From positions 1-7,751 of the forward strand of contig CAMDAN010000101.1 of NCBI GenBank assembly GCA_945888535.1: DNA of 7,751 nucleotides, in the 5' to 3' direction. Below the pieces are notes generated by a model. The model made no database searches. It was not told where the DNA came from and saw only the letters and a program-made list of their open reading frames with translations. The DNA comes from Bordetella parapertussis (GTDB taxonomy: Bacteria; Pseudomonadota; Gammaproteobacteria; Burkholderiales; Burkholderiaceae_C). Below are positions 1-6,955 of this stretch, in pieces. A program made the translations under genes and the position numbers. Position 1 is the stretch's first letter. The number at the start of each line of letters is the position of its first letter.

Positions 1-10
1 GGGTGGTCAT
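1..10 (-). CDS. etfA: Electron transfer flavoprotein alpha subunit, first codons only (partial)
   Basis: Only the start codon and about two further codons lie in the window (Met-Thr-Thr, then a codon beginning with C). They follow the etfB stop after 33 bases, the usual etfB-etfA order. Many proteobacterial EtfA proteins begin Met-Thr-(Thr/Ala)-Leu, and the next base C is compatible with Leu. An AGGA Shine-Dalgarno core sits on the minus strand at 20-23, nine bases before the ATG. EtfA would carry most of the FAD-binding site of the heterodimer that moves electrons from dehydrogenases to ETF:quinone oxidoreductase. The assignment rests on gene order, RBS and three codons, so it is an inference; the sequence beyond the left edge would settle it. 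Confidence 0.6.
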
Positions 11-19
11 GGGGTTGGG

Positions 20-23
20 TCCT
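20..23 (-). promoter_or_regulatory. Ribosome binding site of the presumed etfA
   Basis: The minus strand reads AGGA here, nine bases before the ATG at 8-10. It is the main local support for calling a gene start at the very edge of the window. Confidence 0.5.
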
Positions 24-43
24 GTAAGGAGTTCTGTAGAGAT

Positions 44-793
44 TTAGATAACTTTGGCGTCGTTTCGGAGTTTGTCGACCAAGGCGGCTACGTCTGCGAC
101 TTTGATGCCGGCGCTGCGGGCTGCGGGTTCAACGACTTTGAGGGTTTTAATACGCGGGCTCACGTCTACGCCCAAGTCTGCAGGGCTCAGGGTGTCGAGC
201 TGCTTTTTCTTGGCCTTCATGATGTTAGGCAGGGTGACGTAGCGGGGCTCGTTTAAGCGCAGGTCGGTGGTGATGATGGCGGGCAGGGTCAGGCTCAGGG
301 TTTCGGAGCCGCCGTCGACTTCGCGGGTGACTTGGGCTTTGCCCTCTGCGATCTCTACTTTGCTGGCAAAGGTGGCTTGGGGGCGGTCGCTTAAGGCGGC
401 GAGCATTTGGCCGGTTTGGTTGCAGTCGTCATCAATGGCTTGTTTGCCCAAGATGACCAAGCCAGGCTGCTCTTTGTCCATCAGGGCTTTGAGCAGTTTG
501 GCAACGGCCAGGGGCTGGAGTTCTTCGGCGGTTTCTACGAGGATGGCGCGGTCGGCTCCGATGGCCATGGCCGTGCGCAGGGTTTCTGCGCAGGCAGCGG
601 TGCCACAAGATACGGCGATGATTTCGCTAGCGTGGCCTTTTTCTTTAAGGCGTACAGCCTCTTCAATGGCGATTTCGTCAAAGGGGTTCATGCTCATCTT
701 GACGTTGGCGATGTCTACCCCGCTGAAATCACTCTTGACTCGCACTTTGACGTTGTAGTCCACCACGCGTTTGACTGCTACCAATACTTTCAT
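44..793 (-). CDS. etfB: Electron transfer flavoprotein beta subunit
   Basis: A 249-residue protein, the usual length of bacterial EtfB. It forms a heterodimer with EtfA in the cytoplasm, carries FAD plus a structural AMP, and shuttles electrons from flavin dehydrogenases to membrane ETF:quinone oxidoreductase. Visible family features are the N-terminal [20 protein letters not shown], the segment [20 protein letters not shown] (residues 30-49), the [14 protein letters not shown] segment (116-129), and the strongly conserved [20 protein letters not shown] (176-195). The last includes the loop that in human ETF-beta contacts partner dehydrogenases. The reading frame stays open 44 codons further upstream, but that extension runs into the 3' end of the preceding gene and has no ETF similarity. 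The ATG at 791-793 has a GGAG six bases upstream. It lies 28 bases after the dehydrogenase stop, so it is almost certainly co-transcribed with it and probably accepts its electrons. Confidence 0.97.
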   Translation of the reverse strand: MKVLVAVKRVVDYNVKVRVKSDFSGVDIANVKMSMNPFDEIAIEEAVRLKEKGHASEIIAVSCGTAACAETLRTAMAIGADRAILVETAEELQPLAVAKLLKALMDKEQPGLVILGKQAIDDDCNQTGQMLAALSDRPQATFASKVEIAEGKAQVTREVDGGSETLSLTLPAIITTDLRLNEPRYVTLPNIMKAKKKQLDTLSPADLGVDVSPRIKTLKVVEPAARSAGIKVADVAALVDKLRNDAKVI

Positions 794-799
794 TTTTTT

Positions 800-803
800 C
801 TCC
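800..803 (-). promoter_or_regulatory. Ribosome binding site of etfB
   Basis: The minus strand reads GGAG followed by six A residues and then the ATG at 791-793. This fixes the etfB start at the family-consistent Met rather than the longer in-frame extension upstream. Confidence 0.75.
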
Positions 804-821
804 GTAATCAGGACTCTGCGA

Positions 822-3386
822 TTAAGAACGCGGCTTGGTGTTTTCAGGGTCGTACAAAGCGCCATAGCCCACGGCCGCGACGGTGACCGGATAGACATCT
901 TCAAAATATTGAATCTGCAACGCACGGCCTACTTGGCAATACTCGTAAGGCAGGTAAGCCAGCGCGATGTTTTTGCCAATGGAGGGGCCAAAGGCAATGC
1001 TGCTGGTGTACGAGCGTCGACCTTCGGAGTCAATCAGCGTTGCGCCCGTTTCGGGGTTCATCACTGGGCAAATACCTACGGGGTAACGCGCCACGCCGGT
1101 GCTGTCGATGTTGCTGGTCATAGTCAGCGTACACAAGTAGGCGGGTTGGTGTTCGCGTTCGCGAAATTTCAGATGCGCTTCTTTGCCATGGAAGTCGGCG
1201 GCCTTTACTTTGGGTCGGGCCAAGTCCGCTTCAAGCAGGTTGTACTCGGTCAACAAATCGGCGTTTTGCAGACGCAAGCTTTTCTCCATGCGTCGGCTGT
1301 TGGCGTAGGTTTCCACGCCCACAGGCGTCACGCCCAAGGCGTGCAGCGCATCCCACAAAGCCAAGCCATCTTCGTATTTAAAGTGCAGCTCCCAGCCTTG
1401 CTCGCCCACATACGAAATGTGGAAAGCCAGCACAGGAACACCTTTGATTTTCAGTTCGCGCAAGGCCGCAAAAGGAAAGTTTTCGTTGGACCACGCCTCG
1501 GGCACATCGGCAATTTTTTGAATGGTTGTGCGGGCGTTGGGGCCCCACACACCCAAGCAACCGTATTGCGTGGTGGTGTCGGTGACAGTGACTTTGGCGC
1601 CCCGGTCTTGCGCCATCCGGCGCACCCAAGTCAGGTCGCGGTGGCCCGCGTCTGCCCCGTCGATCACGCGGTAATGGTCTTGGGCTAAACGCAAGACGGT
1701 GAGGTCGGCGCGTACACCGCCCTTGGCGTCTAGGAAGTGGGTGTAAATCCCTTTGCCAACGGGCGTGTCCCCGCCTACTTTGGCAACGCAGATGTATTCC
1801 AACAGGTCTGCGGCGTCTGGGCCTACGACATCAAACTCCGCAAAGTGAGAGATGTTGATCATGCCCACGTCTTCTGACATTTTCAAATGCTCGGCGTTGG
1901 ACACGCGCCAGAAATGGCGGTTGTCCCACTCGTTGGCGCGAACAGGAACTTTGTCGCCATAGACCTCGAACAAATGCTCGTTGCTGGCGTAACCATGCGC
2001 CCGCTCCCAACCGCTGAGCTCCATAAAGTAAGCGCCCAAGGCTTTTTCGCGTTCGTAAAACGGGCTCTTAAAAATGCCACGTCCAGCGCTATAGGGTTCG
2101 CGGGTGTGCACCGGCGGGTTGTAAATTTTGAAAGCGCCTTCGTAGCAGCGGTCGTGGATGTATTTCTCATCCTGCTGAAACGGGTAGTAACGCGCCACGT
2201 CAATGCGGCTGTGGTCCAGGTGGGTATGGCCATCGGTCATCCAATCGGCCAGCAGTTTTCCTACGCCCGGTCCGTCTTTGACCCACACCGCCTCGGCGTA
2301 CCACAGGCCGCGCACTTTGGAGGATTCACCAATCGAGGGATTTCCGTCCGTCGTTACTTGCAACAAACCATTGAAGGAGTATTTGTCGTCGTAACCCAGC
2401 TCGGCCAAGATCGGCGTGAGCTCCATCGCCCGCTCCAGCGGCGCCATGATTTGCTCAAGTTCTAAGTCGCGCTGCGAAGGCGACAAGCGCGCTTGCTCTT
2501 TCTCTAACAAATCGCGCGGGTGGCACATGCGCGGATTTTTTTCTTCGTAATAGCCCCACTCAATCTGACCGCCTTCAGGCGTTTTCGGATCCCCGGTATC
2601 GCGCAGATAGGCCGAGTTGCCTTGGTCACGCAGCAAGGGGTAACCAATGTCTTTGCCCGTGCCGGCAAATTCAAGGTAAGGTTTAAAAAACGTGAGTGGG
2701 TGGTCTACCGGCATGATGGGCAAATCTTCGCCCGCCATGCCTGCAATCAAGCGGCCCCATAAACCGGCGCTCACCACCACGTAATCTGCGGCGATATAGC
2801 CTTTGGTGGTTTCAACGCCTTGGATACGGCCGTTTTCAATGCGCAAGCCGGTACACGCCGTATTGGCAAAAGAAAGCAGCTTACCTGAGGACACCGCCGC
2901 GTCCACCAACTCGCCCGCCACCATTTGCGAGCGGGGTTTTACCAAGCCCGCATCGGGGTCCCACAAGGCCCCTTGAATCATGTCTTCTTCTAACAATGGG
3001 AATTTGGCTTTAGCTTCGGCGGGCGTGATCATCTCCACCCGGTTGCCAAAGGCTTTGCCTGAGGCCACGCGGCGCTTGAGCTCGACCATGCGCTCATCGT
3101 CACCCACCCGCGCCACTTCGATACCACCGATGCGCTCATAGCGACCCATCTTGTCGTAAAAATCGATGCTGTACTTAGTCGTAAAAATCGTCATCTGATC
3201 GTGCATCGTGTTGAAGCAAAAGTCAGACGCGTGGGCGGTAGAACCCACGTCGGTAGGAATCGCGGATTTGTCGATCCCAACAATGTTGTCCCAGCCGCGT
3301 TCGATCAAGTGGTGCACCACGGAGGCGCCGACAATGCCGCCTTGGCCAATGATGACAACTTTGGCGCGTTCAGGAAATTTGGCCAT
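822..3386 (-). CDS. Dimethylglycine/sarcosine dehydrogenase-like FAD oxidoreductase fused to GcvT
   Basis: An 854-residue fusion of an N-terminal DAO-type FAD domain (about 1-390), a linker FAO domain (about 395-450) and a folate-binding GcvT aminomethyltransferase half (about 450-840). The family oxidises N-methyl amines at FAD and transfers the released C1 unit to tetrahydrofolate, giving 5,10-methylene-THF. Visible features are a Rossmann FAD motif at 14-20 (GQGGIVG, one residue longer than the usual GxGxxG), an acidic residue at 39, and GSTAHASD at 48-55. His52 lies where related enzymes attach FAD covalently. Compared from memory with Arthrobacter dimethylglycine oxidase, His229 and Tyr260 match its active-site His/Tyr, and Asp561 (GGVRADLTV) its folate-site Asp. 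[13 protein letters not shown] (657-669) and the ending [11 protein letters not shown] are family hallmarks. The ATG has an AGGAG nine bases upstream. The adjacent etf genes suggest a dehydrogenase using ETF rather than an O2-using oxidase. The exact substrate (dimethylglycine, sarcosine or another N-methyl compound) cannot be read from sequence. Confidence 0.9.
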   Translation of the reverse strand: MAKFPERAKVVIIGQGGIVGASVVHHLIERGWDNIVGIDKSAIPTDVGSTAHASDFCFNTMHDQMTIFTTKYSIDFYDKMGRYERIGGIEVARVGDDERMVELKRRVASGKAFGNRVEMITPAEAKAKFPLLEEDMIQGALWDPDAGLVKPRSQMVAGELVDAAVSSGKLLSFANTACTGLRIENGRIQGVETTKGYIAADYVVVSAGLWGRLIAGMAGEDLPIMPVDHPLTFFKPYLEFAGTGKDIGYPLLRDQGNSAYLRDTGDPKTPEGGQIEWGYYEEKNPRMCHPRDLLEKEQARLSPSQRDLELEQIMAPLERAMELTPILAELGYDDKYSFNGLLQVTTDGNPSIGESSKVRGLWYAEAVWVKDGPGVGKLLADWMTDGHTHLDHSRIDVARYYPFQQDEKYIHDRCYEGAFKIYNPPVHTREPYSAGRGIFKSPFYEREKALGAYFMELSGWERAHGYASNEHLFEVYGDKVPVRANEWDNRHFWRVSNAEHLKMSEDVGMINISHFAEFDVVGPDAADLLEYICVAKVGGDTPVGKGIYTHFLDAKGGVRADLTVLRLAQDHYRVIDGADAGHRDLTWVRRMAQDRGAKVTVTDTTTQYGCLGVWGPNARTTIQKIADVPEAWSNENFPFAALRELKIKGVPVLAFHISYVGEQGWELHFKYEDGLALWDALHALGVTPVGVETYANSRRMEKSLRLQNADLLTEYNLLEADLARPKVKAADFHGKEAHLKFREREHQPAYLCTLTMTSNIDSTGVARYPVGICPVMNPETGATLIDSEGRRSYTSSIAFGPSIGKNIALAYLPYEYCQVGRALQIQYFEDVYPVTVAAVGYGALYDPENTKPRS

Positions 3387-3390
3387 TTGC

Positions 3391-3400
3391 AGGAGCTCCT
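3391..3400 (-). promoter_or_regulatory. Palindromic ribosome binding site of the dehydrogenase gene
   Basis: The ten bases AGGAGCTCCT are a perfect palindrome that contains the Shine-Dalgarno AGGAG (minus strand, bases 3396-3400). Nine bases separate it from the ATG at 3384-3386. It supports the chosen start. Self-pairing within one RNA would leave only a 3-bp stem, so a regulatory fold is unlikely. Confidence 0.75.
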
Positions 3401-3416
3401 AGGGGTAATGAAAGTA

Positions 3417-3431
3417 GGTCTTTTTCAGACC
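3417..3431 (-). other. Small hairpin in the dehydrogenase 5' leader
   Basis: On the minus strand GGTCT and AGACC are perfect complements around a GAAAA loop, giving a 5-bp stem about 30-45 bases upstream of the start codon. No U-run follows on the minus strand, so it is not a convincing intrinsic terminator. The plus strand has Ts only in the loop. It could be a leader structure or chance. Confidence 0.3.
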
Positions 3432-3483
3432 GAACAAAGTGTATTTGGGCCCTGTGCGGGCTAAGCTTCAATTGCGACTGTGG

Positions 3484-3489
3484 ATTATA
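3484..3489 (-). promoter_or_regulatory. Candidate -10 box for the dehydrogenase-etf unit
   Basis: The minus strand carries a perfect TATAAT about 100 bases before the dehydrogenase ATG, inside the only sizeable non-coding gap of the window. Start of transcription would fall near 3477, leaving a leader of about 90 bases. The -35 region at 16-18 bp spacing is poor (near GCCGTT), and a TTGACG hexamer (minus strand, 3496-3501) is only 6 bp away, too close to pair with it. If real, this promoter probably needs an activator. Confidence 0.4.
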
Positions 3490-3556
3490 GAAATGCGTCA
3501 ATGAGAAACGGCGAGTAGCCTCACGTCATTTCATCTTTCACAGATTAGCACTTTTG

Positions 3557-3572
3557 ACAAGGATTACCTTGT
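3557..3572. promoter_or_regulatory. Perfect inverted repeat, candidate operator
   Basis: ACAAGG-ATTA-CCTTGT is a perfect 6-bp inverted repeat around a 4-bp spacer. It lies 7 bases past the stop codon of the Fe-S protein gene and about 70 bases upstream of the candidate -10 box of the dehydrogenase gene. Neither strand has a T-run after it, so it is not a typical intrinsic terminator. A binding site for a dimeric regulator is the more attractive reading, but the half-sites match no regulator motif I can name with confidence. Confidence 0.35.
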
Positions 3573-3579
3573 TGGCGAA

Positions 3580-4293
3580 TCAATGTGAACCCGCAAACGC
3601 CCGCATGTGAAATGCAGCGTGTTCAGGTTCATACACATAGCCCGTACCCACGGGGCAGGCGCGACGCGCCAAGCAGCCCGCTTGCATACAGTCTTGCCCT
3701 TGCGGGCTGTGCAGATGCGTTGCGCAGGCATCGAGTTGGTAGCCCTTGGCGTCAAACGCCTGAACCGGACAGGCCTGTAAACAAGGTTGGCCGGAACAGT
3801 TCAGACACACATCGGCGCCAGCCAAAGCAACGCCAGAACTTGAAGTTAAAAAAGGCGCATCGCCCAGCGAAACTGCGGGCAAGGCCAGCGCAAATCGGTA
3901 GGCGTGCCACAGTCCATAGGTGGGATGTAGGCGCAGCATCAAGGGGCTGGTATCTAGGGTTTCAGCGCGAGCGGCCCATTGCTGAAAGGGCCAATAGGGA
4001 GGGCCATCAAAAGGGAAAAGCGCCAAGCCGCCCCAATGCTCTGCCAGTTCTTCGGCGATCGCTCGGCTCCATCGGTCTAAGGGGTCTGGCAAACCATCGG
4101 CGTAAAAAGACGACGCGGAAAACGCGGGCCACTGGCTAGAACCCACGCCTCCGACCATCCATACCACGGCGGCGGTTTTGCCATTGGCAAGCGCGGGCAA
4201 AGCATCGGTTGCCTGCGGCTCCCACGCTCCGCGCAAGTGCAAACCATGGCTACTTAAAACATCTGCGATCTGGGCGCGAGAAGGCGAGTTCAT
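3580..4293 (-). CDS. Two-[4Fe-4S] protein with MMACHC/QueG-like N-terminal domain
   Basis: A 237-residue predicted cytoplasmic protein with no signal peptide or membrane segment. The C-terminal third is ferredoxin-like, with cysteines 163, 166, 171, 175 (the last followed by Pro) and 190, 202, 207, 213 (again Cys-Pro), enough for two [4Fe-4S] clusters. Its layout, including a YQLDAC stretch between the groups, recalls the ferredoxin half of epoxyqueuosine reductase QueG. The N-terminal part has a DPLDR motif (70-74) and HPTYGLWHAYRFAL (123-136). These match, in order and by memory, DPVD and HPRFGGWFAIRG of the human cobalamin-processing protein MMACHC, a relative of the QueG and reductive dehalogenase folds. 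I infer a redox protein of that superfamily; cobalamin binding is not shown. Homologous proteins are usually labelled just ferredoxin or 4Fe-4S protein. It starts 11 bases after the hyuA-like stop without a clear Shine-Dalgarno, so translation is probably coupled. Confidence 0.8.
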   Translation of the reverse strand: MNSPSRAQIADVLSSHGLHLRGAWEPQATDALPALANGKTAAVVWMVGGVGSSQWPAFSASSFYADGLPDPLDRWSRAIAEELAEHWGGLALFPFDGPPYWPFQQWAARAETLDTSPLMLRLHPTYGLWHAYRFALALPAVSLGDAPFLTSSSGVALAGADVCLNCSGQPCLQACPVQAFDAKGYQLDACATHLHSPQGQDCMQAGCLARRACPVGTGYVYEPEHAAFHMRAFAGSH

Positions 4294-4304
4294 GGGGCCG
4301 GCAA

Positions 4305-6332
4305 TTAAAGCGCCTTGGTGCGCGGTGGGCCAGAGGCGGTTGCGGTAACGACGGCTTCAAAGAACACATTGCCGTCAATGTCGTTGTTGACGCTGTTATC
4401 GCTTTGGCTAAAGACCACCTCGGCATGGGCAGCGCCTGCGTCCATTGCGCGGGTGTAGGCTTCTTTACCTGCCAATTCTTTGGCGTGGTCTATCGCGCTG
4501 GCATAGTCTGGGAAATCAACGGGCCCGAGGGCTGTGAATATTTTGAATGTGCCACGCACGGGCTGGGTCACGGTCAGGTGCACGCGCTGAGACACTTCGC
4601 CCAACACTGCGCCAATGGCGTTAGCGACTTCAGCAAACGGCGGCAAACGCAGAGTGACTCCCAGCCCTTTTGCCACGGCAGGGTAATAACTTGCCGCCGG
4701 TGCGCCTACGCCGACCAAGGGCATGGCGGGCGAAAACTGCAACTGAAAAACCGATTCGCTTGCGTTCTCAGATTCTTCTTCTTTGTTTTTTCCCAAGGCC
4801 ATGGTGGTCAGCAAGGCTGCCACTTTTCCGGCGGTGGACTCGTTCATTTGCCCCGCGTCGTTGAGGCCCGCTTCAATGAGTTTTTGGCAAATGGTGTCAA
4901 CCACCTTGGCCACCACGTCTTGTGCAGGACCGATTTCATCGCCCTGCTTCCACTTACCCAGCCCATACATATGGCGCATCTGACGCGCCCAAATGCGGGC
5001 AGCAAACACCGCGGCGGGCGCACTCCAGTGGTTTGACATTCCTAAAACATGGGCGGCGTCACTTGGGGTAAAGCCACTGTAAATAGCCAAGCCTTTGCGC
5101 TCCAATCGAGCGACAGCGCGGGCCAAAGCGCGGTTTTCTATGTTGGCTCGCTCTAAATCCACCGGGCCTTTGGCAAGGCACTCCCAAGCATACAACTCAT
5201 CGTCATTGAGGCGGCTGAGGTGGGCCGCGTCGCCTTGGAGGCGAACAGCAAAACGCATTTGGCTAGCGTGGGGCGTTTCGTTTTGTTGTCGCTCTAACAC
5301 GGCCAACAAATGCGGATGCTCGTGAACAACCAGACTCAAGGGAACAACGCGGCGCGGGCCGATGGTGAGGCCGTCACCACCATGCAGTCGGACCTCACTG
5401 TCACCACCCAAGCCAATGGCATACACCTTGACTGCCTCGACCATCGGTCGCCAGTTTCCGACCATGGCACCATCAAAACTCAGCGCGGGCTTACCGCCAC
5501 GCACCACCGCGATATCGGTCGTCGTACCGCCCATGTCGGCAACAATCGCGTCTTGCAATCCGCTGAGTGCGCAAGCACCCAACACGCTAGCCGCAGGTCC
5601 AGAGAGCACGGTACTGACCGGGCGCTGCATCGCACTGACCACATTGACCAAAGAACCATCGCCTTTGACGATCATCAAAGGCGCGTCTATCGCGCGATCA
5701 GCCAAGGTTTTTTGAACGGAATCGATCAGCGCTTTGACATGAAAAATCATCCGCGCGTTGAGCGCAACGGTGAGTGCGCGCCGGGGTGCACCTAGGCTGG
5801 AGGCCAATTCATGGCCGCACGTCACTGGCACATCACACAACTCTTTCACCCACGACCGCACTTGCATTTCATGCGCAGGGTTGCGCACCCCAAACGTGGC
5901 AGAAATAGCGAAGGCAGAAACGCGGTTTTTGTGGCTCAGAATGGCTGCGCGTGTTGCAGCTTCATCCAGTGTTTGGGTCGGAAGCCCGCCGGCATCGTGC
6001 CCGCCTGGTAAACAGACAATCGCGTCACTTCCAAGCAGGTCGATCAGCCCGCTGCTTTTAACTTGCAGCGCTTCATACCCGAGCAACAAAACGCAAACGG
6101 GAGAACCTTTGCCCTCTACGACTGAGTTGGTGGTTAAGGTCGTAGACAAAGAAACCAAAGTGACCCGCGTCAGCAAGTCTTGAGGTAATTTATCTAAAGA
6201 AGCGGCAATACCCTCGGAGAGGTCAAAGCGGGTGGTGAGGCTTTTGGCAGAGGCAAGGACCTTGCGTTTTGCATCCAACAAAACAACGTCCGTGAACGTT
6301 CCGCCCGTGTCAATGCCTAAGGAATATGCCAT
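4305..6332 (-). CDS. Hydantoinase/oxoprolinase-family (HyuA-like) ATPase
   Basis: A 675-residue protein of the usual HyuA length, from the ASKHA ATPase superfamily. Both phosphate-binding motifs are present: DTGGTFTD (8-15) and DMGGTTTDIA (266-275). STTLTTNS (63-70), SGPAASVLGA (244-253) and GLGGDS (307-312) replace the more classical GTTVATNA, SGPAGG and GAGGGS, so it belongs to a divergent subgroup. VGVGAPAASYYP (540-551) and EVANAIGAVLGEV (568-580) are conserved C-terminal blocks; an acidic, low-complexity stretch (515-527) separates them from the ATPase part. Known relatives are N-methylhydantoinase A, 5-oxoprolinase and acetone carboxylase subunits, all ATP-dependent and normally paired with a HyuB-type subunit. 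None is visible here. The gene starts 26 bases after soxG with only a weak ribosome binding site. A link to sarcosine supply (N-methylhydantoin opening in creatinine breakdown) is plausible from context, but the reaction is unproven. Confidence 0.88.
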   Translation of the reverse strand: MAYSLGIDTGGTFTDVVLLDAKRKVLASAKSLTTRFDLSEGIAASLDKLPQDLLTRVTLVSLSTTLTTNSVVEGKGSPVCVLLLGYEALQVKSSGLIDLLGSDAIVCLPGGHDAGGLPTQTLDEAATRAAILSHKNRVSAFAISATFGVRNPAHEMQVRSWVKELCDVPVTCGHELASSLGAPRRALTVALNARMIFHVKALIDSVQKTLADRAIDAPLMIVKGDGSLVNVVSAMQRPVSTVLSGPAASVLGACALSGLQDAIVADMGGTTTDIAVVRGGKPALSFDGAMVGNWRPMVEAVKVYAIGLGGDSEVRLHGGDGLTIGPRRVVPLSLVVHEHPHLLAVLERQQNETPHASQMRFAVRLQGDAAHLSRLNDDELYAWECLAKGPVDLERANIENRALARAVARLERKGLAIYSGFTPSDAAHVLGMSNHWSAPAAVFAARIWARQMRHMYGLGKWKQGDEIGPAQDVVAKVVDTICQKLIEAGLNDAGQMNESTAGKVAALLTTMALGKNKEEESENASESVFQLQFSPAMPLVGVGAPAASYYPAVAKGLGVTLRLPPFAEVANAIGAVLGEVSQRVHLTVTQPVRGTFKIFTALGPVDFPDYASAIDHAKELAGKEAYTRAMDAGAAHAEVVFSQSDNSVNNDIDGNVFFEAVVTATASGPPRTKAL

Positions 6333-6358
6333 AGGGGAAACAACGCTAGTGCGTAGGT

Positions 6359-6955
6359 TTATTCGGCACCGGCTTCACAGAGCCAACGAAACAGATAGTC
6401 CGCAAAACTGCGTCGCACCGTCAATTCAAAACGCGTACCGGCTTCAAGACACAAGATCGTCGCACCGGCTTTAGCGACATGGCTTTGCGCCACCGCGCCG
6501 ACCGCAAAAACGCGAGGGTGAAAATCGAGCGGGCATCCGCGTGACAACAAATCGGCCGCGCCTTCGCCTTGAACGGTGAGCGTGGTGTAACCGCTGCCCA
6601 CTTGCACCACAGAACAATGCAAGCCGTCTAAGGCGAGTCGCAAGGCGCTTTCTAAAGCGTCGTCGTTGGGGTTTTGCACGTTAAGCGGCGCTTTGAGAAT
6701 CCACTCATCGGGGCCCAGCCACACCAACTGTCGACCCCCGCCCGAACTTGCGGTGTTGGCCGCCACAGGCAAAGCGAGTCCTGTCACCCGCTTCACAGCA
6801 TCCGCAAAACGCGCATCCTGTGCGTCACCGCGCAAGGTGATGATTTCCATGAATGCCGACTCACCGATGGCTACCCGTTTTCCATCGACAGACAGCACCC
6901 GGTCACCCAAGCGGCTGATGCCGTTGAGCGGGCTTTCCAAAACAACATTAGACAT
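6359..6955 (-). CDS. soxG: Sarcosine oxidase gamma subunit
   Basis: A 198-residue protein matching the length and motif order of SoxG, the small subunit of heterotetrameric (alpha-beta-gamma-delta) sarcosine oxidase. That cytoplasmic enzyme converts sarcosine, O2 and tetrahydrofolate to glycine, H2O2 and methylene-THF. Gamma itself has a GcvT-like fold and a structural role. Visible features are WLGPDEWIL (79-87), GCPLDFHPRVFAVGAVAQSH (140-159) and the C-terminal RRSFADYLFRWL (181-192). The frame is open 44 codons further upstream, but that part lies inside soxA in another frame and is not SoxG-like. The ATG at 6953-6955 overlaps the soxA stop by 8 bases (the TAA lies at 6948-6950), a classic coupled arrangement; an AAGGA core is ten bases upstream. 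Confidence 0.95.
   Translation of the reverse strand: MSNVVLESPLNGISRLGDRVLSVDGKRVAIGESAFMEIITLRGDAQDARFADAVKRVTGLALPVAANTASSGGGRQLVWLGPDEWILKAPLNVQNPNDDALESALRLALDGLHCSVVQVGSGYTTLTVQGEGAADLLSRGCPLDFHPRVFAVGAVAQSHVAKAGATILCLEAGTRFELTVRRSFADYLFRWLCEAGAE

Noticed and set aside
794..925. N-terminal extension of etfB by 44 residues
   Set aside because: The extension overlaps the 3' end of the dehydrogenase gene, has no ETF similarity, and the internal ATG has a good ribosome binding site and the normal family N-terminus.
1378..1629. Small minus-strand frame inside the dehydrogenase gene
   Set aside because: It is an alternative frame of a well-supported coding region, with no own ribosome binding site or family similarity.
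771..1688. Plus-strand open frame of 305 codons opposite the dehydrogenase gene
   Set aside because: It lies wholly antisense to the etfB start and the well-supported dehydrogenase, has no recognisable domain, and is explained by the GC-rich codon use of the real gene.
3496..3501. TTGACG as the -35 box for the TATAAT at 3484-3489
   Set aside because: The two hexamers are separated by only 6 bp, far from the 16-18 bp needed.
3557..3572. Intrinsic terminator after the Fe-S protein gene
   Set aside because: The 6-bp stem is short and AT-mixed, and no T-run follows on the minus strand. It is kept only as a candidate operator.
4209..5036. Plus-strand open frame of 275 codons opposite the hyuA-like gene
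   Set aside because: It is rich in His, Gly and Phe with no family motif, and sits antisense to a protein with clear ATPase motifs, so it is a shadow frame.
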